Shown: positions 1 through 9,144 of the stretch, piece after piece
Layout: every line of letters starts with the position of its first letter
How positions within the stretch are numbered: position 1 is the stretch's first letter
NCBI GenBank assembly: GCA_009377695.1
Contig: WHTP01000047.1
Location: 1-40,383, forward strand
Source of the DNA: Hyphomicrobiales bacterium
GTDB lineage: Bacteria > Pseudomonadota > Alphaproteobacteria > Rhizobiales > Xanthobacteraceae
Length of the DNA stretch: 40,383 nucleotides
Reading direction: 5' to 3'
The notes under the pieces: model-generated
What the model was told of the DNA's origin: nothing
What the model saw: the letters and a program-made list of their open reading frames with translations, nothing else
The model's database searches: none
Made by a program: the position numbers and the translations under genes

Positions 1-403
1 ACAGCAGCGTCGTCAGGTGTGAGATCAAGGGAACGTCTGCGGGCGGCATCGGATAGTCCCTCAGCCGGTTCGGGCGGACCCATGCCAGCGCCTGGCCCTC
101 GCGCGCGCTGACCATTCCTTCCCAGCGCCGGCACACGTAGAGCGGCATCAGAAGGTGAAAGTCCTCGTAGGTGTGACTGGCGAACGTCAGCGGCGCGAGA
201 CACGCCTCGTTGACGACGATCCCGAGCTCCTCTTCCAACTCCCGGATCAGCGCGTCCTCGGGGCGCTCACCCGGATCGACCTTGCCGCCGGGAAATTCCC
301 AGAGACCGGCCATCGGCTTTCCCGGCGGACGTTGTGCGATCAGGACGCGTCCGTCGGGATCGATGAGCGCGCAGGCGGCGACAAGGACGACCTTTGCGCT
401 CAC
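1..403 (-). CDS. mutT: Nudix hydrolase, MutT-type (8-oxo-dGTP diphosphatase-like), 3' end outside window
   Basis: The protein would hydrolyse oxidised nucleoside triphosphates such as 8-oxo-dGTP in the cytoplasm and so limit mutation. A complete Nudix box is visible: GGKVDPGE, seven residues, then RELEEELGI, which fits GX5EX7REUXEEXGU with the metal-binding REXXEE core. It is preceded by the typical LWEFPGG stretch. I chose GTG at 403 because AGGAG lies 7 nt upstream on the minus strand and the following residues (VSAKVVLVAACALI) form the usual first strand. 134 codons are visible, about the normal full length of a MutT protein, so the stop is probably just beyond the left edge. It lies 91 bp downstream of argJ in the same direction and probably belongs to the PPIase-argJ-mutT transcription unit. 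The Nudix family assignment is firm; the exact substrate is inferred. Confidence 0.88.
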   Translation of the reverse strand, partial: MSAKVVLVAACALIDPDGRVLIAQRPPGKPMAGLWEFPGGKVDPGERPEDALIRELEEELGIVVNEACLAPLTFASHTYEDFHLLMPLYVCRRWEGMVSAREGQALAWVRPNRLRDYPMPPADVPLISHLTTLL

Positions 404-494
404 AACAGTGCTCCTGATGGGTACGAGGCCGGGCCAATGGCGGTGCAACGTAATCCAGGCGACCGGCGCTGCCATCCCCCTGGCTAATTGGCGA

Positions 495-1730
495 CTAAGA
501 TCGGTAGTCGCCGTTGATCGCCACATAGTCTTTGGTGAGATCGCAGGTCAGCACGCGGTCCTTCCCGCGTCCAAGGCCGAGCGCAACCTTCAGCGAAATC
601 TTCGGGCTCTTCATCGCTTGCGACACCTTGGCTTCATCGTAGCCGGGATCGCGCGCGCCCTTGTGGGCGACGCGGATGCCGCCGAACCAGATCGAGAGCT
701 TGTCGCGATCGGCGGGCTCGCCCGCCTTGCCGACCGCCATCACCACGCGGCCCCAGTTGGCGTCCTCGCCGGCAATCGCAGTCTTCACCAGCGGCGAGTT
801 CGCGATCGACATGGCAATCCTGCGTGCGGACTGTTTCGAGACCGCGCCCTCGATCTCGATTTCGACCAGCTTGCGCGCGCCTTCGCCGTCGCGCGCCACC
901 TGTTCGGACAAATCGCAGAGCACCGCTTCGAAGGCCTTGCGGAAGCCTTTCAGGCGTGGATCGTTGGCCTTGCTGATCTTAGGTGCGCCCTTTGCGGCGC
1001 CGGTCGCGAACACCAAGAGCGTGTCCGAGGTGGATGTATCGCCATCAATGGTCACTGCATTGAAGGTGTCCTCGACATATTCGCGCAACAGCTTCTGCAG
1101 CAGCGGCGCGGCGATCGGCGCATCGGTGAAGATGAAAGACAGCATGGTGCCCATATCGGGCATGATCATGCCGGCGCCCTTGGCGATCCCGTTGATGGTG
1201 ACGGTGGCTTTGCCGATCGATGTCCTCGCGGTCGACACCTTCGGGAAGGTATCGGTGGTCATGATCGCCTTCGCGGCGTCAAGCCAGCCGTCGCCACGCG
1301 CATTTGCGATCAGCGTATCCATCACGCCGTCGAACACGCTTGCATTGAGCGGCTCGCCGATGACGCCGGTGGAGGCGAGGAACACGTCGTCCACCTTGCA
1401 GCCGACAGCCTTGGCTGCGATCCGCGCCGTGAACGCGCAGGCCTCGCGGCCGGTCTTGCCAGTGAAAGCATTGGCGTTGCCGGAATTGACCACGAGGGCG
1501 CGCGCCTTGCGGCCCTTGAGCTTGGCGCGGCACCACTCCACCGGAGCGGATGGACATTTGGAGCGCGTGAACACGCCGGCGACCGCGGTGCCCGGATCGA
1601 GCACCATCAGCAGGACGTCGGTGCGGTCCTTGTAGCGCACGCCTGCCGCCGCTGTCGCAAAGGTAACGCCGGCGACGGCCGGCATGTCGGGGACCGATAC
1701 CGGCGCGAGGGGAGAGACGTTGGGGGTCAT
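495..1730 (-). CDS. argJ: Bifunctional glutamate N-acetyltransferase/amino-acid acetyltransferase ArgJ
   Basis: ArgJ moves the acetyl group from N-acetylornithine to glutamate in the cyclic arginine pathway; bifunctional forms also use acetyl-CoA. The 411-aa length is normal. Family signatures include [12 protein letters not shown] (about residues 80-91), ASTGVIGEP (119-127), [11 protein letters not shown] (154-164), the glycine-rich GIAKGAGMI (181-189) and the C-terminal [10 protein letters not shown]. ArgJ is made as one chain that cleaves itself before a threonine, which becomes the nucleophile of the beta subunit. Here that is Thr195 in PDMGTML, so the residue before the cut is Gly rather than the more familiar Ala. 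The gene lies 158 bp downstream of the PPIase gene, in the same direction, with a REP-like palindrome between them. Start ATG 1730 gives the usual short N-terminus. The assignment is very secure. Confidence 0.97.
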   Translation of the reverse strand: MTPNVSPLAPVSVPDMPAVAGVTFATAAAGVRYKDRTDVLLMVLDPGTAVAGVFTRSKCPSAPVEWCRAKLKGRKARALVVNSGNANAFTGKTGREACAFTARIAAKAVGCKVDDVFLASTGVIGEPLNASVFDGVMDTLIANARGDGWLDAAKAIMTTDTFPKVSTARTSIGKATVTINGIAKGAGMIMPDMGTMLSFIFTDAPIAAPLLQKLLREYVEDTFNAVTIDGDTSTSDTLLVFATGAAKGAPKISKANDPRLKGFRKAFEAVLCDLSEQVARDGEGARKLVEIEIEGAVSKQSARRIAMSIANSPLVKTAIAGEDANWGRVVMAVGKAGEPADRDKLSIWFGGIRVAHKGARDPGYDEAKVSQAMKSPKISLKVALGLGRGKDRVLTCDLTKDYVAINGDYRS

Positions 1731-1744
1731 GTCATTGCCGTGTC

Positions 1745-1816
1745 ATTCCGGGGCGCAAGCCACCGGGTCCGCGCAAAGCGCGGCCCGATGATAAACTCCG
1801 CTTGCGAGCCCGGAAT
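1745..1816. repeat. REP-like palindromic element between argJ and the PPIase gene
   Basis: Imperfect inverted repeat with outer arms ATTCCGGG (1745-1752) and CCCGGAAT (1809-1816), then inner arms GCAAGC (1755-1760) and GCTTGC (1800-1805), and a central small hairpin CCGCGC-AAA-GCGCGG. It fills much of the 158-bp gap inside a presumed operon. The outer arms match those of the element at 24991-25076, so both look like copies of one dispersed intergenic family of the kind common in Hyphomicrobiales. The family name was not determined. Confidence 0.6.
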
Positions 1817-1888
1817 CCATAACCACCAGCTTCTCGATCAACACGCAAGTGCGCGGCTATGGAATGACGACGGAGAGGGACGAGCTTA

Positions 1889-2848
1889 CTACTTCTTCGC
1901 AGCGGGTGCCGGTGCGTCCTTCTGGTCGAGGCGCTCGATCTTCGCCTTTTCGCGGAGCTGGCCGATCAGCTCGGTCTGTCCGCGGCGCACCAGGAAGGTT
2001 TCGATCTGAGGACGCACCTTGTCGAACTCTGGCACCGGCCGGTTACGCCGGTCCTCGAGCTTGATGATGTGCCAGCCGAAATTCGTCCGGATCGGATTCG
2101 ACACCTGTCCCGGGTGCATCTGGAATGCGATATTGGCGAATTCCGGCACCATCTGGTCCTTGGTGAAGTAGTCGAGGTCGCCGCCGTTCTCCTTGCCGGA
2201 CGGATCCTCGGTCAATTCGCTCGCGACCGTCGCGAAATCGTCGCCCTTCTTGATGCGCTCAAGTGCCGCCTGCGCCCGCGCCTGCGCGTCGGCCTGTGCC
2301 TTTTCATCCTTGGGATCGGCGCGGAACAGGATGTGGCGTGCACGGACTTCCTCGGCAGCGCCCATCGGCTTGATCTGCTCGTCGTAAACCTTGCGCAGTG
2401 CTTCTTCCTTTACCCCCGAGCGGGCCTGGTCCTGCAACAACAGGCCCATCAGGAGCTTGCGGCGCAGGAAGGCCTCGCGCTGCTTGAAGGCATCGGTGTC
2501 CTGGAGCTTGCGCGCCTCGGCGGCTTGGGCCGCCAGCATCACGTCGGTAACGTAGCTGATGAGTTGCTCGCGCCGCTTGTCCGGCGGCAACTGTTGGAGT
2601 TCGGCGCCGAGATCGTCCTCCGCCATCGTGAGATCGCTTTCGCGGATGTCCATGCCGTTGACCCGGGCCACCACGGGATCGGACGTCGAGGAACTGCTGC
2701 TCTTGGGCGCCGATGACTGCTCCGAGCAGGCCATCATGGCCGGCAGCACGATGATCGCCAGCGCAGCGATGGTCGCGATCGCGGAGCGGCGCGGCCGTTC
2801 GTCGGCGCGCACGACGGCAGCGGGAATGGAACGTCTGAGCGAGATCAT
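1889..2848 (-). CDS. Parvulin-type peptidylprolyl isomerase, SurA/PrsA-like, exported
   Basis: A 319-aa extracytoplasmic folding factor that should catalyse cis-trans isomerisation of prolyl bonds and act as a chaperone for exported proteins. The N-terminus has a basic region followed by a hydrophobic segment (about residues 23-40) ending in PAMMA-C41. This is either a signal peptidase I site or a poor lipobox, so lipidation at Cys41 is possible but not certain. Residues 58-160 form a SurA-like helical region (VVARVNGMDIRESDL and following). Residues about 167-267 are the rotamase domain, from EVRARHILF to NFGWHIIKLEDRR. ATG at 2848 was chosen because AAGGA sits 8 nt upstream; a longer frame to 3007 lacks a ribosome site and would bury the signal peptide. 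It is divergent from secA and heads the argJ-mutT direction. Confidence 0.9.
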   Translation of the reverse strand: MISLRRSIPAAVVRADERPRRSAIATIAALAIIVLPAMMACSEQSSAPKSSSSSTSDPVVARVNGMDIRESDLTMAEDDLGAELQQLPPDKRREQLISYVTDVMLAAQAAEARKLQDTDAFKQREAFLRRKLLMGLLLQDQARSGVKEEALRKVYDEQIKPMGAAEEVRARHILFRADPKDEKAQADAQARAQAALERIKKGDDFATVASELTEDPSGKENGGDLDYFTKDQMVPEFANIAFQMHPGQVSNPIRTNFGWHIIKLEDRRNRPVPEFDKVRPQIETFLVRRGQTELIGQLREKAKIERLDQKDAPAPAAKK

Positions 2849-3000
2849 TGGCGCTATCCTTGGCGCGCGTCCTTGGCGCTTCCTTGAATCATACGGCCCC
2901 GCCGACCGCGGAACGGGCCGGACACTCGCCCAATCGGCACCCCATTGCAATGGTTGCCAAAGCACCGGAATCTTAAAAGTACGTGAGAAAAACTCGCCAA

Positions 3001-3029
3001 TTGACAAGGGTGTAGCCCACTCCTATGTC
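3001..3029 (+). promoter_or_regulatory. Sigma70-type promoter for secA
   Basis: A perfect -35 box TTGACA (3001-3006), a 17-nt spacer, and a -10-like TATGTC (3024-3029) lie in the PPIase/secA divergent region. The predicted start near 3036 gives a secA leader of about 180 nt, long for a simple housekeeping gene. This is the best promoter match I found by eye in the window. Confidence 0.55.
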
Positions 3030-3114
3030 TCGGCAAAACCGGCCGGATCAGGCCCTCAGCCGCCGTTTGCCCACCGTAAAGTCGCTGTATTTCCGGCATG
3101 CTGTGGCAAGACCG

Positions 3115-3201
3115 ATGAACGCGCGCCCCGTTTGCGGCGACAAAGGTTGGTTTTGCGATGTCCGGTGCGCCGCTCCGGTCGGCTTTTTGGCAGGGTCCTG
3201 A
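3115..3201 (+). other. Possible 28-codon upstream ORF in the secA leader
   Basis: ATG at 3115 opens a 28-codon frame whose TGA (3199-3201) touches the secA Shine-Dalgarno sequence (AAGGGA from 3201). A shorter 6-codon frame from 3098 ends at 3118, its TGA overlapping the 3115 start as ATGA. Neither has a strong ribosome site. The predicted peptide contains four cysteines and has no signal sequence. It is recorded because secA is translationally regulated by leader peptides in some bacteria, but chance is a reasonable explanation. Confidence 0.18.
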
Positions 3202-3214
3202 AGGGAATTTCAAG

Positions 3215-6013
3215 ATGATCGGCGCGCTCGCCCGCAAGATTTTTGGCTCGTCCAACGAGCGCCGCGTCCGGGCCTATCAGCCGCGCGTGGCGCAGATCAA
3301 TGCGCTGGAGAAGGAGCTGGAGAAGCTCTCCGACGAGCAACTGCGGGCGCGCACGGCCGATTTCAAGACGCAGCTCCAGGAGGGCAAGACCCTCGACGAT
3401 ATCCTGGTACCGGCCTTCGCGACCTGCCGTGAGGCGGCCAAGCGGACGCTCGGCCAGCGCCATTTCGACGTCCAGCTCGTCGGCGGCATGATCCTGCACG
3501 ACGGTCGGATCGCGGAGATGAAGACCGGCGAAGGCAAAACCCTGGTCGCGACGCTGCCGGTCTATCTCAATGCGCTGTCCGGGCGCGGCGTCCATGTCGT
3601 GACGGTCAATGACTACCTCGCCAAGCGCGACGCCGAATGGATGGGGCAGGTCTACAAGTTCCTCGGGCTCTCGGTCGGCGTGATTGTGCACGGCCTCGAC
3701 GACGAGCAGCGCAAGCAGGAATACGACTGCGACGTCACTTATGGCACCAATAACGAGCTCGGTTTCGATTATCTGCGCGACAACATGAAGTACCGGCTCG
3801 AGGACATGGTCCAGCGCGGCCATGTCTTTGCCATCGTCGACGAGGTGGACTCGATCCTGATCGATGAAGCGCGCACGCCGCTCATCATTTCCGGCCCGCT
3901 CGACGACCGCTCCGACTTCTACAACACCATCGATACCTATATCCCGAATCTCGACAAGTCCGATTACGAGGTCGACGAGAAGCAGCGCACGGTCACACTC
4001 ACCGAGGCCGGCATGGAGAAAATGGAGCAGAGGCTGCGCGCCGCGAATCTGCTCAAGGGCGGCTCGCTCTACGACGTCGAGAACGTCTCGACGGTGCACC
4101 ATGTCAATCAGGCGCTGCGCGCCCACAAGCTGTTCCAGCGTGACAAGGACTACATCGTTAGGAACGGCGAGGTCATCATCATCGATGAGTTCACCGGCCG
4201 TATGATGCCGGGCCGTCGCTATTCCGACGGGCTGCACCAGGCGTTGGAAGCCAAGGAACACCAGCCGATCCAGCCCGAGAACCAGACGCTCGCGTCGATC
4301 ACGTTCCAGAACTACTTCCGCATGTACGAGAAGCTTGCCGGCATGACCGGCACGGCATTGACGGAAGCCGACGAGTTCGCGGACATCTACAACCTCGAAG
4401 TGATCGAGGTGCCGACCAACATGCCGATGATCCGCATCGACGATGACGACGAGGTCTATCGCACCGCCATCGAAAAGTACCGCACGATCATCACCTTAAT
4501 CGACGACTGCAAGCAACGCGGCCAGCCCATCCTGGTCGGCACCACGTCGATCGAGAAGTCGGAGCAGCTCGCCGAGATGCTGCGCAAGCAGGGATGGGAG
4601 CAACACGACTTCTCCGACCCCAACGCGTTCGCGGCGCTCTATTCGGGCGACGACGGCGCGTCGAAGGCCAAGGTGTTCGCCATCCTCAATGCGCGCTTCC
4701 ACGAGCAGGAGGCGCAGATCATCTCGCAAGCCGGCGTGCCCGGTGCGGTGACGATCGCCACCAACATGGCCGGCCGCGGCACCGACATCCAGCTCGGCGG
4801 CAACGCCGACATGCGCATCCGCCAGGAGCTCGCGGACGTCGCCGAGGGCGGCGAGCGCGATGCACGCGTTGCCGATATCCGTGCACAGATTGCCCGCCTT
4901 AAGGAGAAGGCGCTCGCCGCTGGTGGTCTGTTCGTGCTCGGCACCGAGCGCCACGAGAGCCGGCGCATCGACAACCAGTTGCGCGGCCGCTCGGGACGCC
5001 AGGGCGACCCCGGCCATTCCAAGTTCTTCCTGTCGCTCGAAGACGACCTCATGCGCATCTTCGGGTCGGACAAGCTCGACAGCATGCTGCAGCGCCTCGG
5101 CCTCAAGGAGAACGAGGCGATTGTCCATTCCTGGATCAACAAGGCGCTCGAAAAAGCGCAGCAGAAGGTCGAGTTCCGCAACTTCGACATCCGCAAGAAC
5201 CTTCTCAAGTTTGACAACGTCTCCAACGACCAGCGCAAGGTCATCTTCGACCAGCGCGTCGAGTGGATGAAGATGGATTCGGTCGCGGAGATCGTCGCCG
5301 ACATGCGTCACGTCGCGATCGACGACCTCGTCTCCAAGCACGTGCCGGAGAATGCGTATCCCGAGCAGTGGGACACCGCTGGCCTCAAGAGCGAGATCGT
5401 GCGCGTGCTCGGCCTCGAACTTCCGGTCGATGAATGGGCTAAGGAAGAAGGCATCGCCGACGAGGAGTTGCTCGCACGCATCGAGCGGCGCGCCGACGAG
5501 CACATGGCCGCGAAGGTCGCCCAGTGGGGCGCTGAGACCATGCGCGCGGTCGAGAAGACGGTGCTCTTGCAGACGCTCGACCATCTCTGGCGCGAGCATC
5601 TCGTGATGCTTGAGCATCTGCGCCAGGTGATCGGCCTGCGCGGCTATGGCCAGCGCGATCCGCTCAACGAATATAAGGCCGAGGCCTACAATCTGTTCGA
5701 AGCGATGAGCCAGAACCTGCGTGAGCAGGTGACCGGCTATCTCATGCGCATCCAGATCATGGACACGCCGCCGGAGCAGAGCCCGGACCTGCCCTATATG
5801 GAAGCGCACCATCTCAACCCGGACAACGGTGCCGACTACGCGATGGCCGACGCGCCGCTCGCGCCGGCGATGGCAGGCAACGGCTTCGGCGCACAGCGCG
5901 CTGCCGAGCGCAATCCCGCCGATCCGACAAGCTGGGGCAAGGTCGGCCGCAACGAGGCCTGCCCGTGCGGTTCTGGCAAGAAGTACAAGCACTGCCACGG
6001 GCGGTTTGCGTAA
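3215..6013 (+). CDS. secA: Preprotein translocase ATPase subunit SecA
   Basis: SecA is the ATP-driven motor that pushes unfolded preproteins through the SecYEG channel in the inner membrane. The 932-aa protein starts [17 protein letters not shown], the usual SecA N-terminus. ATG 3215 is preceded by AAGGGA at 8 nt; an in-frame ATG at 3158 would add 19 unlikely residues. Walker A is MKTGEGKT (residues 102-109). The DEAD-type Walker B follows as [15 protein letters not shown]. Later come the second nucleotide-binding fold with [14 protein letters not shown] and [11 protein letters not shown], the helical scaffold and wing regions, and a C-terminal zinc site, C916-P-C918 ... C927-H928, used for SecB and lipid contact. 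It is monocistronic on the plus strand, divergent from the PPIase cluster; a hairpin follows it. The assignment is certain. Confidence 0.99.
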   Translation: MIGALARKIFGSSNERRVRAYQPRVAQINALEKELEKLSDEQLRARTADFKTQLQEGKTLDDILVPAFATCREAAKRTLGQRHFDVQLVGGMILHDGRIAEMKTGEGKTLVATLPVYLNALSGRGVHVVTVNDYLAKRDAEWMGQVYKFLGLSVGVIVHGLDDEQRKQEYDCDVTYGTNNELGFDYLRDNMKYRLEDMVQRGHVFAIVDEVDSILIDEARTPLIISGPLDDRSDFYNTIDTYIPNLDKSDYEVDEKQRTVTLTEAGMEKMEQRLRAANLLKGGSLYDVENVSTVHHVNQALRAHKLFQRDKDYIVRNGEVIIIDEFTGRMMPGRRYSDGLHQALEAKEHQPIQPENQTLASITFQNYFRMYEKLAGMTGTALTEADEFADIYNLEVIEVPTNMPMIRIDDDDEVYRTAIEKYRTIITLIDDCKQRGQPILVGTTSIEKSEQLAEMLRKQGWEQHDFSDPNAFAALYSGDDGASKAKVFAILNARFHEQEAQIISQAGVPGAVTIATNMAGRGTDIQLGGNADMRIRQELADVAEGGERDARVADIRAQIARLKEKALAAGGLFVLGTERHESRRIDNQLRGRSGRQGDPGHSKFFLSLEDDLMRIFGSDKLDSMLQRLGLKENEAIVHSWINKALEKAQQKVEFRNFDIRKNLLKFDNVSNDQRKVIFDQRVEWMKMDSVAEIVADMRHVAIDDLVSKHVPENAYPEQWDTAGLKSEIVRVLGLELPVDEWAKEEGIADEELLARIERRADEHMAAKVAQWGAETMRAVEKTVLLQTLDHLWREHLVMLEHLRQVIGLRGYGQRDPLNEYKAEAYNLFEAMSQNLREQVTGYLMRIQIMDTPPEQSPDLPYMEAHHLNPDNGADYAMADAPLAPAMAGNGFGAQRAAERNPADPTSWGKVGRNEACPCGSGKKYKHCHGRFA

Positions 6014-6041
6014 TCGCGCATAGCCGCCCAGCGCATCGCTT

Positions 6042-6078
6042 ATGCCGCGGTCCTCCAAGGCCCGCGGCATGTTGCTGT
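6042..6078 (+). terminator. Hairpin downstream of secA, possible terminator
   Basis: A 9-bp perfect inverted repeat, ATGCCGCGG (6042-6050) and CCGCGGCAT (6062-6070), with an 11-nt loop, lies 28 bp after the secA stop. The following GTTGCTGTCT is only moderately T-rich, so this is a weak intrinsic terminator at best. Confidence 0.4.
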
Positions 6079-6147
6079 CTCGGTGCGCGAAAATTTGTGC
6101 TACTGCAACCACCGGGTTGACTGCTGGGGTGATGAGGGGAAGCGTCG

Positions 6148-7362
6148 ATGCGCGGTGATCCGGAACTCGCCACCAACGCCATCAAGACAATCCACGATCT
6201 TTTGCGCATCGATTTTGATCGTATGGAATGGGTCGGCGACACGAGCCCCGATACGGTTCTTAAATCGGGCTACGGTTTTGATTGGTGGCCGGGCGATTTC
6301 AAGGTGGAAGTGCGAGTCTACGGACCGCACCCGGAGCTCGAAAGGCCGATTTATCGCCTGAGTGTCCGAACCGACTTCCTCTGCGAGGTCGACGTCACGA
6401 CCTCGGAATTTGCAAGAACGCTTTCGCTCATGAATCGCGTTCTTGGGGTGTTTGCTACCTGCACCTATCCAATCTCGTTTCCGAAGGCATTCGAAAAATA
6501 CGGGTCGCCCGAGAAGCTTGGACTAGACCTCAAATCATCCAAGATATGGCTGGCATCCAGTGCCTACCTTAACGAATCGACCAAAGACTGGCTTCCGCGC
6601 TTCTTTGGCGGCCTCGCCGTTCTGCAGCCGATCGAGGCGCAATTTCGGGCCCATCTCGTGGCTCCGCTGTTCGGCGGGCGGCCGGACTATTCAAGACACC
6701 CGAACAACCCGCGAGCTGTCGTCGACGAGATTCTTGGCGTGGAGGAGGATATCGCGCGCCATGGACAGCAGCAAAGTAAGTGGAGAGGCACCGGAGAATT
6801 TGAAGCGATCGCGAACAAGTGGGGTAGCAGCGAACCTCGGTTTGGCCTTGCCGACGAGACCGGATTGACTCTCGAGACGCCATTTGGGGAGGAGACGGCC
6901 ATGTTGCGCATGGACGTGGAGCAACCGCATCCTCGCCTGGGCAATGGCTTGTATGCCAACCTGAAACTGCCGTTCTTCGCCGACCACGACCAAGTTGCGG
7001 CATTCGCAATCGAGCTAAATCATGCCGAGGATCTGATGTGGATGCGGCTTGGGTTTCCGTTTATCGGAAGCTGGTCTGCGGTGAAGATGCACGAAGTGGA
7101 GGGGACTGAATATTTCGCACCGGTGTTTTCGTGCTTCATTCCCAACTTGGCCTATAGTCCAGGCGTAGTGGAGAATCTTGCATTGTATTGCATGGCCAGA
7201 ACGCGGTGGGTCCGCGAGAGCTTTTTCCTGCAGCTCGTAGACCACACCATGGATGCGATCCTGTCCCGCCGATTCGGAATCGGAACGCCGCAGCGCGGCC
7301 CTTCTATGGTATTGCAGAAGCTGTCTCAGCGCTTCGGATTGCCATGGCGACAGAAGCACTGA
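6148..7362 (+). CDS. Unrecognised 404-aa protein with two similar alpha/beta halves
   Basis: I do not recognise this protein. ATG 6148 is preceded by AGGGGAAG at 5 nt, so it is a real translated gene. It has no signal peptide and no membrane segment and should be cytoplasmic. It appears to hold two copies of one layout. The first is about residues 45-160: strands VEVRVYG and YRLSVRTDFL, a helix, then FATCTYPISF and KIWLASSAYL before a helix. The second is about 255-385: MLRMDVEQ, LYANLKLPFF, a helix, LMWMRLGFPFIG and FAPVFSCFIPNL before a helix. A beta-helix-beta-beta-helix duplication of this type is seen in YbjN-like or type III chaperone-like folds, but that comparison is only an inference. 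GC content and codon choice are visibly lower than in secA, suggesting horizontal acquisition between secA and the transpeptidase gene. Confidence 0.7.
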   Translation: MRGDPELATNAIKTIHDLLRIDFDRMEWVGDTSPDTVLKSGYGFDWWPGDFKVEVRVYGPHPELERPIYRLSVRTDFLCEVDVTTSEFARTLSLMNRVLGVFATCTYPISFPKAFEKYGSPEKLGLDLKSSKIWLASSAYLNESTKDWLPRFFGGLAVLQPIEAQFRAHLVAPLFGGRPDYSRHPNNPRAVVDEILGVEEDIARHGQQQSKWRGTGEFEAIANKWGSSEPRFGLADETGLTLETPFGEETAMLRMDVEQPHPRLGNGLYANLKLPFFADHDQVAAFAIELNHAEDLMWMRLGFPFIGSWSAVKMHEVEGTEYFAPVFSCFIPNLAYSPGVVENLALYCMARTRWVRESFFLQLVDHTMDAILSRRFGIGTPQRGPSMVLQKLSQRFGLPWRQKH

Positions 7363-7623
7363 AATGGATTGAAGCACGCAAAATTCTCGCATCCGATCGG
7401 GCAGTGGTTCGATCCCTTGAGCGGTCGGTGGCATCCTGCGTGTGCGTGACGTGACTGGCCGGACGGCTCTGTGATGGAGCGCCATCTGGCTTGTGAGTCC
7501 TGCGGAGCGAGCAACATCATGCGAATGGGAGGTTTTGCCGACGACCGCCCGAGAGAGGTGCCGCCGGCCGCAAGCTTGGTCGCGCAAGGACGTCGCGGGT
7601 CGATAATCAATGGGGCTGAGGGC

Positions 7624-9144
7624 CTACCGCCAAGCGCCGAAGCGGTTGTCGAAGCTGCCCGTCGGCACGGTGGGCGCGGCACCGTTGATCGTCGTGCCCT
7701 GATTTGACGCCGGTGGCGTTGCGGCGGCGGTCTGCTGCTGCTGCGGCTCCGCTGGCTCGCTCTTCGGCCGGATGGCGACGGCGTTCGCGGCCTGCCTGGC
7801 CGGTTTCTTCTCTTCCGGTTTCGCCCTGGTCGCGGTCTTGGTCCTGCTGCGTGCCGGCTTGGCCTTCGGGATCGGCGCAGACTTCTCCGACGCGCTTGAA
7901 CCGCCGAGGCCGACGAGGCGCGCCATGCGGTCCATCACACCGCCGGACGATTGGCCGTCGGATGTCGACGAACCGCCGCTGGCGTCACCGCCCGACGAAA
8001 ACATGTTGCCGAAGAAGTTGCCGCCGCCCGACGATGGCTGCGCCGCCGCGGTTCGGGTGTCCCGGACCACTGGCTCCCCGACACTGCCGGTTGAGGACTT
8101 GGCGCTCGCGAGCGAAAATCCGGTGGTCCGTTTGCCGCTTGGCGGAAGGCGGACATTGGCTGGAATCGTTCCCGCCGTGGTCGACGTCTTCGCCCGCAGC
8201 ACACCGTTCTCGTCGACATTGTGCCGCGACACCGCCGCCATGAACGTCGGATGCATGCTGCCGTCGGCGAAGCTGTGCGCCGCCGGCACGGAGCCGCGCC
8301 GGACGAGATCGGCCACCTGGGCGTCGTCGCGCTGCTGCTTGCCCTTCACGGCAGCCATCACGTCGTCCGGCATAGTCATGGCCGGGCATGTCCCGGTCGG
8401 CGTGTAGCGGCCGCTGGCCTCGGTGTTGAACACGTAACGGCGCTCGCAGACGTCGACCTTCGGCTCCTGCCGGGTCACCTCGAAGTGGTCGTAGCCGGTC
8501 TTGAGCATGCGCCAGAACGGCATGTGCGACGAGTTGCGGTGCCGCGCCATGTTCTGCGGCGTCATCCGGAAGGGGAACGCCTGGATCTGGAATGAGGTTT
8601 GGCCGCCGAAGAACGACTCGCGCGCCAGCGCGTAGATCTCCGCGACCTGTTCGTCGGTCATGGCGTAACAGCCGGCCGACGAGCAATCGCCGTGGATCAT
8701 CAGGAACGAGCCGGTGCGGCCGTTCGCCCGGTCATAGGAGTTCGGGTAACCGAGGTTGATCGAGAGATAGTAGCTGGAATTCGGATTCATCAGGCTCGGG
8801 GTGATCGTATAGAACCCCTCCGGAGCCTGGCGGTCGCCTTGTTTGATCTTCGGGCCGAGGTCGCCGGACCAGCGGCAGATCGGATAGGTCTTGAGCAGCG
8901 CCATGCGGCCGCTCTGGTCTTCCTTCCACACATCGAGTTCGGACTCTTCCTTGAAGATGCGGACGAGGATCGGCGATTCCTTGCTCATGTGCCGCTTCTC
9001 GATCGCAGCGATCATTTGCGGCGAAAGCGGCTGCAAGGAACGCAGCGTCGGGGCGGCGGTGTCGGTGTCACAGCCGGCCAGCGCCACCGCGGCAAAAATT
9101 GCCGCGGACGCCAAAAGCGAGCGCACCAGTGGGCGACGATTCAA
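7624..9144 (-). CDS. L,D-transpeptidase family lipoprotein (YkuD fold, YafK-like)
   Basis: A periplasmic, probably lipid-anchored enzyme of the L,D-transpeptidase family, which form 3-3 peptidoglycan crosslinks or attach or release proteins on the wall. Residues 1-25 are a lipoprotein signal peptide ending in VALAGC with lipidated Cys25. The catalytic domain covers about residues 58-245, with APEGFYTI, the motif FLMIHGD containing His151, and SSAGCYAM with catalytic Cys159. YafK-like members share this SxGC form. Residues about 330-506 are a low-complexity Ser/Ala/Pro/Gly-rich tail with a basic stretch, probably disordered. The start is TTG 9144, supported by GGGGGAG 7 nt upstream and by the need to include the n-region MNRRPLVR. 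It converges on the 404-aa gene across about 260 bp in which I see no convincing gene. Which of the family's reactions it performs is not shown. Confidence 0.88.
   Translation of the reverse strand: MNRRPLVRSLLASAAIFAAVALAGCDTDTAAPTLRSLQPLSPQMIAAIEKRHMSKESPILVRIFKEESELDVWKEDQSGRMALLKTYPICRWSGDLGPKIKQGDRQAPEGFYTITPSLMNPNSSYYLSINLGYPNSYDRANGRTGSFLMIHGDCSSAGCYAMTDEQVAEIYALARESFFGGQTSFQIQAFPFRMTPQNMARHRNSSHMPFWRMLKTGYDHFEVTRQEPKVDVCERRYVFNTEASGRYTPTGTCPAMTMPDDVMAAVKGKQQRDDAQVADLVRRGSVPAAHSFADGSMHPTFMAAVSRHNVDENGVLRAKTSTTAGTIPANVRLPPSGKRTTGFSLASAKSSTGSVGEPVVRDTRTAAAQPSSGGGNFFGNMFSSGGDASGGSSTSDGQSSGGVMDRMARLVGLGGSSASEKSAPIPKAKPARSRTKTATRAKPEEKKPARQAANAVAIRPKSEPAEPQQQQTAAATPPASNQGTTINGAAPTVPTGSFDNRFGAWR

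Noticed and set aside
210-2009. 599-codon plus-strand frame across mutT and argJ
   Set aside because: Antisense shadow; it runs through two recognised minus-strand genes and an intergenic palindrome.
4496-6112. 538-codon frame antisense to secA
   Set aside because: Shadow of secA, with no recognisable protein features.
7471-7707. 78-codon plus-strand frame after the 404-aa gene
   Set aside because: No clear ribosome site, overlaps the 3' end of the transpeptidase gene, no conserved features; a CGASN stretch alone is not enough.
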